64,000 nucleotides of DNA from Haloglycomyces albus DSM 45210. GTDB taxonomy: Bacteria > Actinomycetota > Actinomycetes > Mycobacteriales > Micromonosporaceae. Positions 11,565 to 20,495 of the stretch are shown in pieces. The position numbers were made by a program, and so were the translations under genes. The notes below the pieces were generated by a model that did no database searches, was not told the DNA's origin, and saw nothing but the letters and a program-made list of their open reading frames with translations. The stretch covers positions 3,299,889-3,363,888 of the forward strand of contig NZ_AZUQ01000001.1 in assembly GCF_000527155.1 (NCBI RefSeq). Reading direction: 5' to 3'. Each line of letters opens with the position of its first letter. Within the stretch, counting starts at the first letter, position 1.

Positions 11565-11834
11565 TTATTCGTCGTATTCGTCGCCGTCACGCAGGAGCGG
11601 TGCCAAATTCTCTCCACGTTCGAAGGCCGCCATCAGTTCGGCTTCCTTTTCACGCCTGGCATCGCTGACTTCGCTCCAGAACTGTTGGAACGTTCCTTTC
11701 GCCTCCACTCCAGCGTCACTCAGACGCTCGGCCACGCCGGACGGCGCCATGGACTGTTTGGCCTTAGCGATCTTGCGTACGATGAGCACGCCGACGGCAG
11801 CGCCGACGCCCACCCACATTATCCGCTTGAACAC
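11565..11834 (-). CDS. Small membrane protein, DUF6167-like
   Basis: The 89-aa product has one N-terminal hydrophobic helix (MWVGVGAAVGVLIVRKIAK) followed by a charged helical tail and an acidic C-terminus (LRDGDEYDE). Position and pattern match the small DUF6167 proteins found next to alaS in many actinomycetes. Function unknown. It sits 36 bp upstream of alaS on the same strand, so the two are probably co-transcribed. Confidence 0.8.
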   Translation of the reverse strand: MFKRIMWVGVGAAVGVLIVRKIAKAKQSMAPSGVAERLSDAGVEAKGTFQQFWSEVSDARREKEAELMAAFERGENLAPLLRDGDEYDE

Positions 11835-11899
11835 GGCAACTCCTCAAGTTTATTTCCTCAGCGGCACGGCTTGCGGCGGACCGACCTCACCGTTGACGA

Positions 11900-12421
11900 T
11901 TACTTCTGTTTCTTGTCCTTACGGCTGCGGCGCTTGTGATCACGCCGGGCTTCCTCAGCGGCGGACAGGGCGGCTCGAATCTGGGCCTCCTGGTAGTCGT
12001 CGTCGCGCTGTTTCATGGTCTTACGCAGACCGAAGGCAAAGGAGGCGGCCTTGATCAGAGGCGAGGCGAGAGCCGAGGTAATCATGGAGGTCATGTTGGT
12101 GACGTTGTTGGTCACCTGAACCACGTTGTCGGTCATGCCGCCCACCTTGGCCAACTCGCTTTCGGTTTGGCTCAGATTGGCGTTGACCAGGGTAATGGTT
12201 TTATTGGTGTTGTCCAGCATCGGGCCGACACGGTGATCGACGTCGTCGAGAAGCTTGTTGGTCTTATCCAGAGATTTACCAATCTTGCCAATCACACCGA
12301 AGGCGAAGATCAAGAGAAACAGAAAAAGGCCGACACCCGCTGCCAGTACACCCCATTCCCATACCGCGATCGAGGTGGACTCTGCTGCAAGGTGCGGTAG
12401 TTGTTCGTGATTTGCCGACAC
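11900..12421 (-). CDS. DUF948 membrane protein
   Basis: The 173-aa protein has one N-terminal transmembrane segment (VLAAGVGLFLFLLIFAFGVI), then a long heptad-like region with repeated Asn/Thr positions (LDKTNKLLDDVDHRVGPMLD) and a Lys/Arg-rich end (DHKRRSRKDKKQK). This is the DUF948 architecture also seen in Bacillus YtxG-like proteins. I chose the GTG at 12421 because AAGGAG lies 7 nt upstream; the frame continues 12 codons further without a ribosome site. It belongs to the conserved DUF948-DUF6167-alaS group. Confidence 0.85.
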   Translation of the reverse strand: MSANHEQLPHLAAESTSIAVWEWGVLAAGVGLFLFLLIFAFGVIGKIGKSLDKTNKLLDDVDHRVGPMLDNTNKTITLVNANLSQTESELAKVGGMTDNVVQVTNNVTNMTSMITSALASPLIKAASFAFGLRKTMKQRDDDYQEAQIRAALSAAEEARRDHKRRSRKDKKQK

Positions 12422-12615
12422 AGGAATCTCCTTGTTGCTGGACTGGAACGATGACATACCAAATAATGGGCGCGGAACTCACTCTACCTTGACCTATCCA
12501 GACACTCAGGCGTCGACCTGGCGCGTTAACTGCGTTTTGAGTCTCAAAATCCGATTCCGAGTAGAGAACGGCCCACACTGGTTATTCGGCCTGGACGAGT
12601 CATCGTACCGAATGT

Positions 12616-13668
12616 CTAGGCGTCGCGTTTGACCGCTTTCACCAGAAGCCTCTCGAAAACCGGAACGGATTCGGGGTCGATATCGGATTTCAGCCGTTCG
12701 AACGCGGTTTCGGCGTCCTCGGTAAGGCGATCGATGCGCTCCTCGGTTTCACGCCGCGCACCGGTCTCCTCGAGAACGTCGCGCAATCGCGTGATCTGCG
12801 CTTCGGTCAATTCGGGATCACCCAGGCGTTGCGTGATGAGCTCGCGACCGGTCGGACTGGAGTTTTCCCAGGCCACCGCAATCAAATAGGTATGTTTCCC
12901 TTCGCGAAGATCGTCTCCGGCGGGCTTACCGGTCTGAGCCGGATCTCCAAACACCCCCAGAATGTCGTCGCGCAATTGAAAGGCCTCACCCAACGGAAGC
13001 CCGAAATCGCTAAAACGCCGCTTCAGTTCCGCATCGGCCCCAGCCAAGGAGGCCCCCACCAGCATCGGCCGTTCGATGGTGTACTTGGCGGCCTTGAAGC
13101 GCGCCACCTTCATGGCCGTCTCACGACTGACGTCACGACGAAATTCGGCAAGGATATCAAGATACTGCCCCGCGCTGACCTCGGTGCGCATCCGGTCGAA
13201 ATCCGGGCGCGCTCGCAATAGAGCGTCGGGACCCATTCCCGATCCCGTGAACAGCTCGTCGGACCAGGCCATGCACAAATCACCCAGCAGTATCGCCGCG
13301 GCGGAGCCGAAATCACGCCCGGAACCGCTCCATCTATGGAGCCGGTGCAGGCTCTCAAAGCGGCGGTGCACCGACGGCGCCCCACGCCGGGTATTCGAGT
13401 CGTCAATGAGGTCGTCGTGGATCAGAGCGGACGCCTGCAACAGTTCCAGCCCGGAAACACAGGTCAGCAGTTCCTCGGAATCACTCGCGCCCGCGGCCCG
13501 TGCGGCCCAGTAGGCGAAGACCGGCCGAACCCGTTTACCCCCTTTGAGTATGAAATCGTTGACCGCTGAGGCGTACTCTTCCAAGGCGGGATCGATGTCG
13601 GTAATGATTCGCTCCTGGCGGGCCAAGAATTGCGCCAGAATACCCTCGATACGGCTGTTCACATTCAC
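12616..13668 (-). CDS. Trans-isoprenyl diphosphate synthase (polyprenyl synthetase)
   Basis: The 350-aa protein has both Asp-rich motifs of the family: HDDLIDDSNTRRG (first, in the region preceded by SALI) and LRDDILGVFGD (second), plus GGKRVRPVFAYWAARA near the N-terminus and GKPAGDDLREGKHTYLI. It condenses isopentenyl diphosphate with allylic diphosphates. Chain length cannot be read safely; residues before the first motif suggest a geranylgeranyl or longer product. The start is a GTG. It is divergent from metF with about 95 bp between them. Confidence 0.9.
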   Translation of the reverse strand: MNVNSRIEGILAQFLARQERIITDIDPALEEYASAVNDFILKGGKRVRPVFAYWAARAAGASDSEELLTCVSGLELLQASALIHDDLIDDSNTRRGAPSVHRRFESLHRLHRWSGSGRDFGSAAAILLGDLCMAWSDELFTGSGMGPDALLRARPDFDRMRTEVSAGQYLDILAEFRRDVSRETAMKVARFKAAKYTIERPMLVGASLAGADAELKRRFSDFGLPLGEAFQLRDDILGVFGDPAQTGKPAGDDLREGKHTYLIAVAWENSSPTGRELITQRLGDPELTEAQITRLRDVLEETGARRETEERIDRLTEDAETAFERLKSDIDPESVPVFERLLVKAVKRDA

Positions 13669-13763
13669 ATCTCAAGGGTAAAACTTTTTCACCTGTCCCA
13701 TTGTGTGGGTCGTATTCGATGCCGTCTACAGCACTGAAACCGCATTCTCTAACGTCGGTAGGC

Positions 13764-14714
13764 ATGACTCTAGGATTGCCGTCGACCATGCCACGCGAAG
13801 ACGCCAAGATCGGCGACCTCCTGCGCCGGGACAAGCCGTGCATATCCTTTGAGATGTTTCCTCCCCGGACGGCCAAGGAGGAACGAATACTGTGGAAGAC
13901 CATCCGCGCGCTGGAGCCGTTGGCGCCCGAATGGGTATCGATCACCTACGGCGCCGGAGGCAAAACCAGGGAAAGAACCGTAGAAACGACCGATCGCATC
14001 GCGACGGAAACCACCCTGCTGCCCATGGCGCATTTTACCGCCGTCGATCATTCGGTGGCCGAACTGCGCAACCTCATCGGACACTTCGCCGACGTCGGCG
14101 TGCGCAACATTCTTGCTCTTCGTGGAGACCCGCCCGGCGACCCGCAAGGCGATTGGGTACCGCACCCCGACGGCCTCAATTACGCCATTGAACTCGTGGA
14201 ATTGATCAAGGAATCAGGAGACTTCTCCGTAGGGGTCGCCGCTTTCCCGGAGGGACACCCCCGTTCTCCCAGCTGGAATGCCGGAGTGCGTCATTTCGTG
14301 GACAAATGTCGCGCCGGAGCCGACTTCGCCGTCACACAGATTTTCTTCGATCCCACCGATTACCTTCGACTGCGCGATGACGCCGCCAAACTCGGATGCG
14401 ATACGCCCATCATCCCAGGGGTGATGCCGGTGACAAATATTCGACAGATTGAAAAATTTGCGGAACTCACAGGAATGGTGTTTCCGCCGGCCCTCGCCGA
14501 CCGCCTCCACGCGGTCAAGGACGATCGTGAGGCCATTCGCGATATCGGCGTCGAAGTCGCCTCCGACCTGTGCAATACGCTCCTGCGCGAAGGCGCGCCC
14601 GGGGTCCAGTTCGTTACTTTGAACCATTCACGCTCCACTCGGCGGGTGTGGGACCGCATTCGGCCCCTCACCGACGACTCGCCGATGGTTCCAGAAATCG
14701 CCGAGGTCCCGTAG
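13764..14714 (+). CDS. metF: 5,10-Methylenetetrahydrofolate reductase
   Basis: The 316-aa TIM-barrel flavoprotein has the active-site CISFEMFPPRTAKEE (catalytic Glu), WVSITYGAGG, NILALRGDPPGDPQG and FAVTQIFFDPTDYLRL motifs. It reduces methylene-THF to methyl-THF for methionine synthesis. The ATG at 13764 is my choice; an in-frame ATG at 13788 and a longer upstream frame are possible because no strong ribosome site stands out. It is divergent from the polyprenyl synthase and followed by the membrane gene at 14741. Confidence 0.94.
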   Translation: MTLGLPSTMPREDAKIGDLLRRDKPCISFEMFPPRTAKEERILWKTIRALEPLAPEWVSITYGAGGKTRERTVETTDRIATETTLLPMAHFTAVDHSVAELRNLIGHFADVGVRNILALRGDPPGDPQGDWVPHPDGLNYAIELVELIKESGDFSVGVAAFPEGHPRSPSWNAGVRHFVDKCRAGADFAVTQIFFDPTDYLRLRDDAAKLGCDTPIIPGVMPVTNIRQIEKFAELTGMVFPPALADRLHAVKDDREAIRDIGVEVASDLCNTLLREGAPGVQFVTLNHSRSTRRVWDRIRPLTDDSPMVPEIAEVP

Positions 14715-14740
14715 ACTCTTGTCTTGCACCGCGATCGAGG

Positions 14741-15415
14741 ATGCCGCAAGCTGAGATCATGCATGATGCGGCTTCCACTTCCGCTGCGCCGTCTGCTAAA
14801 ACAAAGGCTATGCGCACCCGGGTTCCCGCCGATTCCCTTTTGGGACGGGCCATACTGTCAAGTCAGCTACCGCCCTGGTTGGTATTGACCGCTGCCTTTC
14901 TCGCAGCAGTCGCCATACCGGGCGTCGCCCTACTCCCGACGTCATACTCCGCACTACTACTGCCGTTGCTGGGCTTGATCGTCCTCAGCGACCTTTCCTT
15001 CGGCCTGTTGGCAACACAGGTGGAAAATCTCAGTCGACGCCTACTCATGTTCGAACCCCTGGTATGTCGACTCGGGGAGGCCTCCTGGTTGGTGGCCTTC
15101 TGGCTGCTGGGAGCCCCAGGGTGGGTCCTCGCCCTCACCTGCGGATCATGCTGGCTGTACGTGCAGACGCGCAGCCGGGCCCGCCAACTCGGACTACGCC
15201 AGATGGGCATGACCACTCTCGCCGAAAGGAACGTCCGTACCACGACCGTCGCCGTCGCCTTCGCCGCGATCGTCGTAATCAACACCGCTGGAGGGGACGA
15301 ATACTCCTCGTGGGTGAAAGGCGTCGCCACCATCGCCGCCACCTCATGGATGCTACTGAGTTTGTTGGGCCTATTGCAGGTCACCGTCGTCGCAGCAGCG
15401 GCGCTGAAGGACTGA
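14741..15415 (+). CDS. Membrane protein resembling a degenerate CDP-alcohol phosphotransferase
   Basis: About 224 aa with four or five hydrophobic segments. The layout VLSDLSFGLLATQVENLSR, then CRLGEASWLVAF, then RARQLGLRQMGMTTLAERNVR recalls the order of landmarks in CDP-alcohol phosphotransferases, where a DR-GEA helix is followed by a P/ER loop. The catalytic Asp positions appear not to be kept: Cys stands where the last metal-binding Asp is expected. DUF5941-type proteins look similar. The start is uncertain (ATGs at 14741, 14759 and 14810). The assignment is inferred from pattern only; this could be an unrelated membrane protein. Confidence 0.6.
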   Translation: MPQAEIMHDAASTSAAPSAKTKAMRTRVPADSLLGRAILSSQLPPWLVLTAAFLAAVAIPGVALLPTSYSALLLPLLGLIVLSDLSFGLLATQVENLSRRLLMFEPLVCRLGEASWLVAFWLLGAPGWVLALTCGSCWLYVQTRSRARQLGLRQMGMTTLAERNVRTTTVAVAFAAIVVINTAGGDEYSSWVKGVATIAATSWMLLSLLGLLQVTVVAAAALKD

Positions 15416-15457
15416 TCCTGCGGGAATAATCGCCCCAGGCGACACGTTGCACGGCAC

Positions 15458-16432
15458 ATGCGGATGGAAGTATGGGCTGACGTAATCAGTCCCTGGACGT
15501 TTATTCTCAAACGCCGACTCGACGACGCCCTGGGCAACCGCGACGACATCGAGGTGATCTGGCGTCCGGTAACGGTCGACCCGACCGCGCCCGAGCGAGC
15601 CGTGCCGTTGGTAGAGAACTTCCTGTCAACCCCAATGGACACGGCCGAGGTAGAGCCCTACACCACGATCATGGAGGGCATGCCGACCGCTCGGCAGCAG
15701 ACCTACCTGGCTCGGATCGCCGCCGACGCCGGAATCGGACCCCGGTTCGGAGCCCTGTGGCGGATCAACTCCGACGCCGCGCAACGACTCCTGCACCTTG
15801 CCTACACGGACGGCGGTCCCACGGTGCAAAACGACGTCATGGAAACACTGCTGCAGTCGTACCACGTCGCCGGTGACGACATCTCCGACCACGACGTACT
15901 CGCCTCCATCGCCCGCGAGGCCGGCTTCCCGGGCGGCGGTGCCCTGCTCGACGGCGACCTGACCATGCGCGATTACCACGAACAGAAACTGCGTGGTCAA
16001 GGTTTGGGAGTGGAGGCCTCTCCTACGATCGTGCACCACGACCACGTCCTCAAAGGAGCCGTTAACGAGGAAGACCTCACCGAATTCCTCAATGCGCTTC
16101 CGGAGCCTCCCGAGGTTCCGGAGGAACGCGAACGCCTGCGCCTGGCCGAGTCTCTCCTCAGGCAACGCAACCCACTCGGTGCGCTGACCCTGGTGGAGCC
16201 GGTGTTGGCCGAACACCCCGAGCAGAGTGACATTCTGGAAGTGGCCGCGCGAGCCTATTTTGGTTCGGCGCAAATGAACAAGGCCCGGGCGCTCGCCGAG
16301 CGGCTGGTCGACCAGAATCCGGCCGACTTCTACGCACACCACCTGCTGGGTCGAACCCTGGTCCGATTGGGCCGTAAACAGGAGGGCCAGCGGCATCTAC
16401 GTTTGGCCGGGGAAGACGACCTGAAGGATTAA
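15458..16432 (+). CDS. DsbA/FrnE-like thioredoxin-fold protein without CXXC, fused to TPR repeats
   Basis: The 324-aa protein begins MRMEVWADVISPWTFILKRR, which aligns with the FrnE/DsbA start (typically DxxCPWCYIGKxR), but both active-site cysteines are replaced (SPWT, residues 11-14). The whole protein contains no Cys. The insertion domain and the cis-Pro loop (EASPTIV) are kept. Residues about 225-320 form two TPR-like helical pairs (NPLGALTLVEPVLAEHPEQ, NKARALAERLVDQNPADF). It cannot catalyse thiol-disulfide exchange; a scaffold or chaperone role is inference. No signal peptide, so cytoplasmic. A strong hairpin follows the gene. Confidence 0.85.
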   Translation: MRMEVWADVISPWTFILKRRLDDALGNRDDIEVIWRPVTVDPTAPERAVPLVENFLSTPMDTAEVEPYTTIMEGMPTARQQTYLARIAADAGIGPRFGALWRINSDAAQRLLHLAYTDGGPTVQNDVMETLLQSYHVAGDDISDHDVLASIAREAGFPGGGALLDGDLTMRDYHEQKLRGQGLGVEASPTIVHHDHVLKGAVNEEDLTEFLNALPEPPEVPEERERLRLAESLLRQRNPLGALTLVEPVLAEHPEQSDILEVAARAYFGSAQMNKARALAERLVDQNPADFYAHHLLGRTLVRLGRKQEGQRHLRLAGEDDLKD

Positions 16433-16437
16433 TCCCG

Positions 16438-16474
16438 CGGTGGTGGACCGATACGGCACTTCGGTCCACCACCG
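16438..16474 (+). terminator. Strong hairpin after the DsbA-like gene
   Basis: A perfect 13-bp inverted repeat (CGGTGGTGGACCG with CGGTCCACCACCG) with an 11-nt loop lies 6 bp after the stop codon. No T-run follows, which is common for actinobacterial terminators. Confidence 0.75.
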
Positions 16475-16539
16475 TGCCTTCATACTGGAGATTCGCCGGT
16501 ACACGCCTGCGAAGCAGGTAGCTGCCCTATCGTGAGTTC

Positions 16540-17124
16540 ATGCACTTCGATCCGGCGGGAAATCGCCTACAGGGACCGATACGCCGATGGCTCTCCATCG
16601 GCGTCATCGTCGTCGCGCTTGTCCTGGTCGGATCGGCCACTCTGCTGGACCGCACGATCCCCGATCTCGCCAAGCCCACCGGCAACGACGTCCTCTTGGA
16701 CAACGGGGATACGGTCGCCCGAATTGAGCTCACCGAAGGATGGCGCATCGACAGGCATAGCAGCAGTCCACCCGAATCGGTGGCTCTGGAACACGGACAG
16801 GTCCGCTTCCATGCGCGCCTGGCGTCGTTTCCCACTGAGGCGACTCAATACCAAATCTGGACCGGCTTCGTGAAAACTCTGCGGGTCACCCTGCCGTCGG
16901 GCACACTCACCCCGCCGAAGGAAATCGTCTCCTCAAGCGGCGTCAAGGGACTGGCCGCTTCCTATCAAAGGGACGGCGAACACGGCGAGGTGTACGCGTT
17001 TCCCAACCAGAAGTCGAACGCAGCGGTGGAGATGATCCTGCTCGGGCCACAGGATACCGGTGATCGCAACTGGACCGCCGCGGTCGAGGTGGCCGAATCC
17101 ATGACCTTCGGGGAGACCGCATGA
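16540..17124 (+). CDS. Exported or membrane-anchored protein of unknown function
   Basis: The 194-aa product has an N-terminal hydrophobic helix (WLSIGVIVVALVLVGSATLL, residues about 17-36) after a short basic head, and a soluble extracytoplasmic domain of about 150 residues with no Cys and no recognised motif. I do not recognise the family. Its stop overlaps the start of the PrsW-like protease gene (ATGA at 17121), so the two are translationally coupled and may act together, for example as a protease and its partner; that link is inference. Confidence 0.75.
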   Translation: MHFDPAGNRLQGPIRRWLSIGVIVVALVLVGSATLLDRTIPDLAKPTGNDVLLDNGDTVARIELTEGWRIDRHSSSPPESVALEHGQVRFHARLASFPTEATQYQIWTGFVKTLRVTLPSGTLTPPKEIVSSSGVKGLAASYQRDGEHGEVYAFPNQKSNAAVEMILLGPQDTGDRNWTAAVEVAESMTFGETA

Positions 17125-18272
17125 CTTCCGAATCGGCTGTATCTGCCCGGTTGGCGAGCGCCGAACCGGATCACCGTTATCACTGGTCGGCACTGTTGGT
17201 AATCCTTATCGGCTTGGCGGCGGGGGCCTGGAGTCTGGGACGAAATTTCGCCGCCACCGTGTGGGTGTTCGCGGGTGCCGCCGCCTTGAACGTGGTCTTC
17301 TTGAGTATCAGCCTCGTGGTGGGGCTATGGCTGGCGCGCCGCCTCATGCGCCCGGTGGCGGCTCCGCCGTGGTCGGGGACCTGGATCGCCGTTCTCTGGG
17401 GCGGATTGGGAGCGATCGGAATCTCCCTGGCCGCCAACACGGCGTTGACGTCGTTTGTCACCAAAGCGCTGGGTTTTGATATCGCGTCCGAATGGGGTTC
17501 CGCCCTGGTGGCTCCCATCAATGAGGAGACCGCGAAGTTGCTCGGCGTGATACTTCTGGCCGCCGTATCCACCCGTTTGGTTCGGAGTCCTTCGGACGGT
17601 TTCGTATACGGAGCGCTCGTGGGGCTCGGGTTCCAGGTGGTCGAAAACCTCACCTACGGTTTGAACTCCATTCTGGGAGCGGGCGGTGTCGATCCGGCCG
17701 CCATGAGCACACTGGTGTTCGGGCTGCGTACAGGGACGGGGTTCTGGGGTTCTCATTGGGCCATGAGCGCGGTGGCGGGAGCCGGAATCGGCTATCTTGT
17801 CGCCAACCGGGGGCGTTCTCGGTCTCGGCGTGCCACCGTCGCCGTCTCATGCTGGCTTCTGGCCATGGCGATGCACTGGCAGTTCAATTCGCCGTTGCTG
17901 TCGGATCCGCAATACCTGTTTTATGTGAAAAGTACCCTCAATCTGGTGATCGCCCTGGTGGTTTTCCTTGTCGCACGGCGGGCGTTCCGCACGCACTGGA
18001 AATACGGGGCCGCCGACGAGGTCGATCGCGGTGCTCTGTTTCCCCAGGAAGCCACGGCGCTCTCCCGACGACGGGCGCGAGCACGTTATCTCAGGCGCTA
18101 TTCTCGGCCCGGCCGACAGCGGTACCTGCTGCATCTTCTGTTGCGGCGGCAACTGCGGCTGTTGGAAGATCGGGCGGCCGGTTGCCCGGGGGACGCGGCC
18201 GAGCCGCAGCGCGCCGATATCGCGGACATTCGGGCGACGATGGCCGTATCCGAGTCACACGAAAGCGGGTGA
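17121..18272 (+). CDS. PrsW-family intramembrane metalloprotease
   Basis: The 383-aa polytopic protein has the PrsW motifs: APINEETAKLLGVILLAA (paired Glu), VYGALVGLGFQVVENLTYG (EN motif), GSHWAMSAVAGAGIG and AMHWQFNS (metal-binding His). About eight hydrophobic segments are visible. The C-terminal 90 residues are soluble and very Arg-rich (RRRARARYLRRYSRPGRQR). Bacillus PrsW cleaves an anti-sigma factor; the substrate here is unknown. The start overlaps the upstream exported-protein gene by 4 bp. Confidence 0.88.
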   Translation: MTSESAVSARLASAEPDHRYHWSALLVILIGLAAGAWSLGRNFAATVWVFAGAAALNVVFLSISLVVGLWLARRLMRPVAAPPWSGTWIAVLWGGLGAIGISLAANTALTSFVTKALGFDIASEWGSALVAPINEETAKLLGVILLAAVSTRLVRSPSDGFVYGALVGLGFQVVENLTYGLNSILGAGGVDPAAMSTLVFGLRTGTGFWGSHWAMSAVAGAGIGYLVANRGRSRSRRATVAVSCWLLAMAMHWQFNSPLLSDPQYLFYVKSTLNLVIALVVFLVARRAFRTHWKYGAADEVDRGALFPQEATALSRRRARARYLRRYSRPGRQRYLLHLLLRRQLRLLEDRAAGCPGDAAEPQRADIADIRATMAVSESHESG

Positions 18273-18303
18273 GGGTCCGCCCGTTCGGGCGAACCCTTCG
18301 GCT

Positions 18304-18699
18304 TTAATTCGACTCGTCGAACGACATACTGATCGAGTTGATGCAGAATCGGTCGTCGGTGGGCGTGTCAAAGCCTTCACCGTGGAAGACGTGGCCCAAG
18401 TGGCCGTCGCAGTTCGCGCAGCGCACCTCTACTCGAGGACGTTCGGGTAGCGAATGGTCCTCGATGTAACGAACCCGATCTTTCGCCAAGGGAGCGTAGA
18501 AGGCGGGCCATCCGCAGTGGCTGTCGAATTTCGTCTCCGAGGTGAACAGTTCGGCGTCGCAGGCGCGGCATCGGTACACGCCCTGGCGTTTCTCCTCTAC
18601 CAGTTCGCCGCTCCACGGCCGTTCGGTGCCGCTCTCACGCAGCACGGCGTATTCGTCCGGTGTGAGGACCTCACGCCAGTTGATCTCTTCAGAACTCAT
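18304..18699 (-). CDS. msrB: Peptide methionine-(R)-S-oxide reductase MsrB
   Basis: The 131-aa protein has the full MsrB pattern: two zinc CxxC pairs (RCRACD and RCANCD), the substrate loop SHCGWPAFY, HLGHVFHGEGF and the catalytic Cys in DRFCINSISM. It reduces methionine-R-sulfoxide in oxidised proteins in the cytoplasm. It is convergent with the PrsW-like gene and appears monocistronic. Confidence 0.96.
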   Translation of the reverse strand: MSSEEINWREVLTPDEYAVLRESGTERPWSGELVEEKRQGVYRCRACDAELFTSETKFDSHCGWPAFYAPLAKDRVRYIEDHSLPERPRVEVRCANCDGHLGHVFHGEGFDTPTDDRFCINSISMSFDESN

Positions 18700-18780
18700 A
18701 ACTTCTTTGTACCCCTTTCGAGTCGGGCTACATCGCGCCCGATTCCCGAACGTGACTCACCGTATGCGTGTCGAGCGGTT

Positions 18781-19257
18781 CTACAGCTGTCGCAGCCGTG
18801 TGAGTTCCAGGGCGGTGCCCAGCGCCGCCTGTACCGCCTCGAAGCCTTTGTCCTCTTTCGAATCAGGGTAACCGGCTCGGTCGAGGGCCTGCTGTTGATT
18901 TTCCACTGTCAGCACCCCGTGTGCGACCGGAGTCGACTCGTCGAGGGCCACGCGTGTCAAACCGTCGGTGACCGAGCGGTTCACGTATTCGAAGTGTGCC
19001 GTCCCCCCGCGGATCACGACCCCGAGTGCCACGACCGCATCGAAACGACGGGCCAAGGCCTGCGCTACCACGGGCAGTTCCACCGCTCCCGCCACTCGGA
19101 CGACTTCGGCTTCTTCCAAACCGGCGTCCTGTGCCGCCGTCAGCGCACGATCGAGCATCTGGTCCACCACCTCGCGATTCCAGGCGGTAACGGCGATTCC
19201 CAGGCTCAGCCCGCGTGCGTTAAGGTGCGCGGCTTCGGGGCGTCCGTCTCCGGCCAT
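18781..19257 (-). CDS. ribH: 6,7-Dimethyl-8-ribityllumazine synthase
   Basis: About 158 aa with the lumazine-synthase landmarks: SLGIAVTAWNREVVDQML, RVAGAVELPVVAQALARR, VALGVVIRGGTAHFEYV (catalytic His region) and the C-terminal NQQQALDRAG. It condenses the ribityl-uracil and dihydroxybutanone phosphate in riboflavin synthesis. The frame extends far upstream through ribBA, but the ATG at 19257 overlaps the ribBA stop (ATGA) and begins the family N-terminus, so it is the start. Confidence 0.95.
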   Translation of the reverse strand: MAGDGRPEAAHLNARGLSLGIAVTAWNREVVDQMLDRALTAAQDAGLEEAEVVRVAGAVELPVVAQALARRFDAVVALGVVIRGGTAHFEYVNRSVTDGLTRVALDESTPVAHGVLTVENQQQALDRAGYPDSKEDKGFEAVQAALGTALELTRLRQL

Positions 19258-20495
19258 CAGGCGACTCCTTCCAGCTCCGTGGGCAGTCCGCTGATGAGGT
19301 GGCCCATACGGTCGCGTTTGGTCTGGAGGTATTTGAGGTTGGACGGGGTGGTGTGGTTGGGAAGCTCCATACGCCGCGTCACATTGATTCCGTGGGTCTC
19401 CAGACCGACTCTCTTGTCGGGATTGTTGGTGAGCAACCGAACGGATTGAACTCCCAGGTCGGTCAGTATGCCGGCGGCGGCCGACCATTCACGGGCGTCG
19501 GCGGGCAGCCCCAGATCCAGGTTGGCGTCCACCGTGTCGCGCCCGCTGTCCTGCAGTTGATAGGCGCGCAGCTTGTGCACCAGGCCGATTCCTCGTCCCT
19601 CGTGTCCGCGCATGTAGACGATGATTCCTCGACCCTCCGCTTCGATTTCGCGCATCGCCGCATGCAGCTGCGGCCCGCAGTCGCATCGCAGGGAACCGAA
19701 GGCGTCGCCCGTCAGGCACTCGGAGTGCAGTCGTACCAGCACGTCGCTCCCGTCGCCGACGTCGCCTTTCACCAACGCCATATGTTCGGCGTCGTCGTCG
19801 ACGACCGAATAGCCGTAGGCGGTGAAGTCTCCGTATTCGGTGGGCAGTACGGCCCGTGCTTCACGCGTGACGTTACGCTCTTCGCGACGTCGCCAGGCGA
19901 TCAGATCGGCGATGGTGATCAATGCCAGGCCGTGTTCGTCGGCGAAAGCCCGCAGGTCGGGTAGGCGTTTCATGGTGCCGTCATCATTGACCAGCTCGCA
20001 GATTCCGGCGACCGGTTGTTTGCCCGCCATACGCGTGAGGTCGGCGGCGGCCTCGGTGTGGCCGGGACGTTCGAGGACTCCGTCGGGGCGAGATCGCAGC
20101 GGTACGACGTGGCCGGGGCGTGTCAGATCGCTGGGAGTGGTGCTCGGCTTCGCGAGGGTCGCGATGGTGTGTGCTCGGTCGGCGGCGGAGATTCCCGTGG
20201 TCACTCCCGACTTGGCGTCCACACTGACGGCGTAGGCGGTGCCGTGTCGATCCTGGTTGTCGACATAGGCGGGGGGCAGCTGCAGCGCGTCGGCCCGCTC
20301 GGCCGGTAGCGACACGCAGATGTAGCCGGACGAATAACGGACGGTGAAGGCGAGTAGTTCCGTGTCGGCGTCCTCGGCGGGAAAGATGAGGTCACCTTCA
20401 TTCTCCCGGTCCTCGTCGTCGGCCACGACGATCGGCCGACCGGCGGCGAGCGCTTCCACGGCCTCTGGGATGGTATTGAGGCGAATGTCGGACAT
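19257..20495 (-). CDS. ribBA: Bifunctional 3,4-dihydroxy-2-butanone-4-phosphate synthase / GTP cyclohydrolase II
   Basis: This 412-aa fusion has the RibB half ([24 protein letters not shown] with the acidic metal site, and [19 protein letters not shown]) and the RibA half. The latter shows the zinc-binding [18 protein letters not shown], then [15 protein letters not shown] and [15 protein letters not shown]. It supplies both precursors of riboflavin. Its start codon overlaps the ribE stop and its stop overlaps the ribH start, giving a tightly coupled operon under the FMN riboswitch. Confidence 0.97.
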   Translation of the reverse strand: MSDIRLNTIPEAVEALAAGRPIVVADDEDRENEGDLIFPAEDADTELLAFTVRYSSGYICVSLPAERADALQLPPAYVDNQDRHGTAYAVSVDAKSGVTTGISAADRAHTIATLAKPSTTPSDLTRPGHVVPLRSRPDGVLERPGHTEAAADLTRMAGKQPVAGICELVNDDGTMKRLPDLRAFADEHGLALITIADLIAWRRREERNVTREARAVLPTEYGDFTAYGYSVVDDDAEHMALVKGDVGDGSDVLVRLHSECLTGDAFGSLRCDCGPQLHAAMREIEAEGRGIIVYMRGHEGRGIGLVHKLRAYQLQDSGRDTVDANLDLGLPADAREWSAAAGILTDLGVQSVRLLTNNPDKRVGLETHGINVTRRMELPNHTTPSNLKYLQTKRDRMGHLISGLPTELEGVA

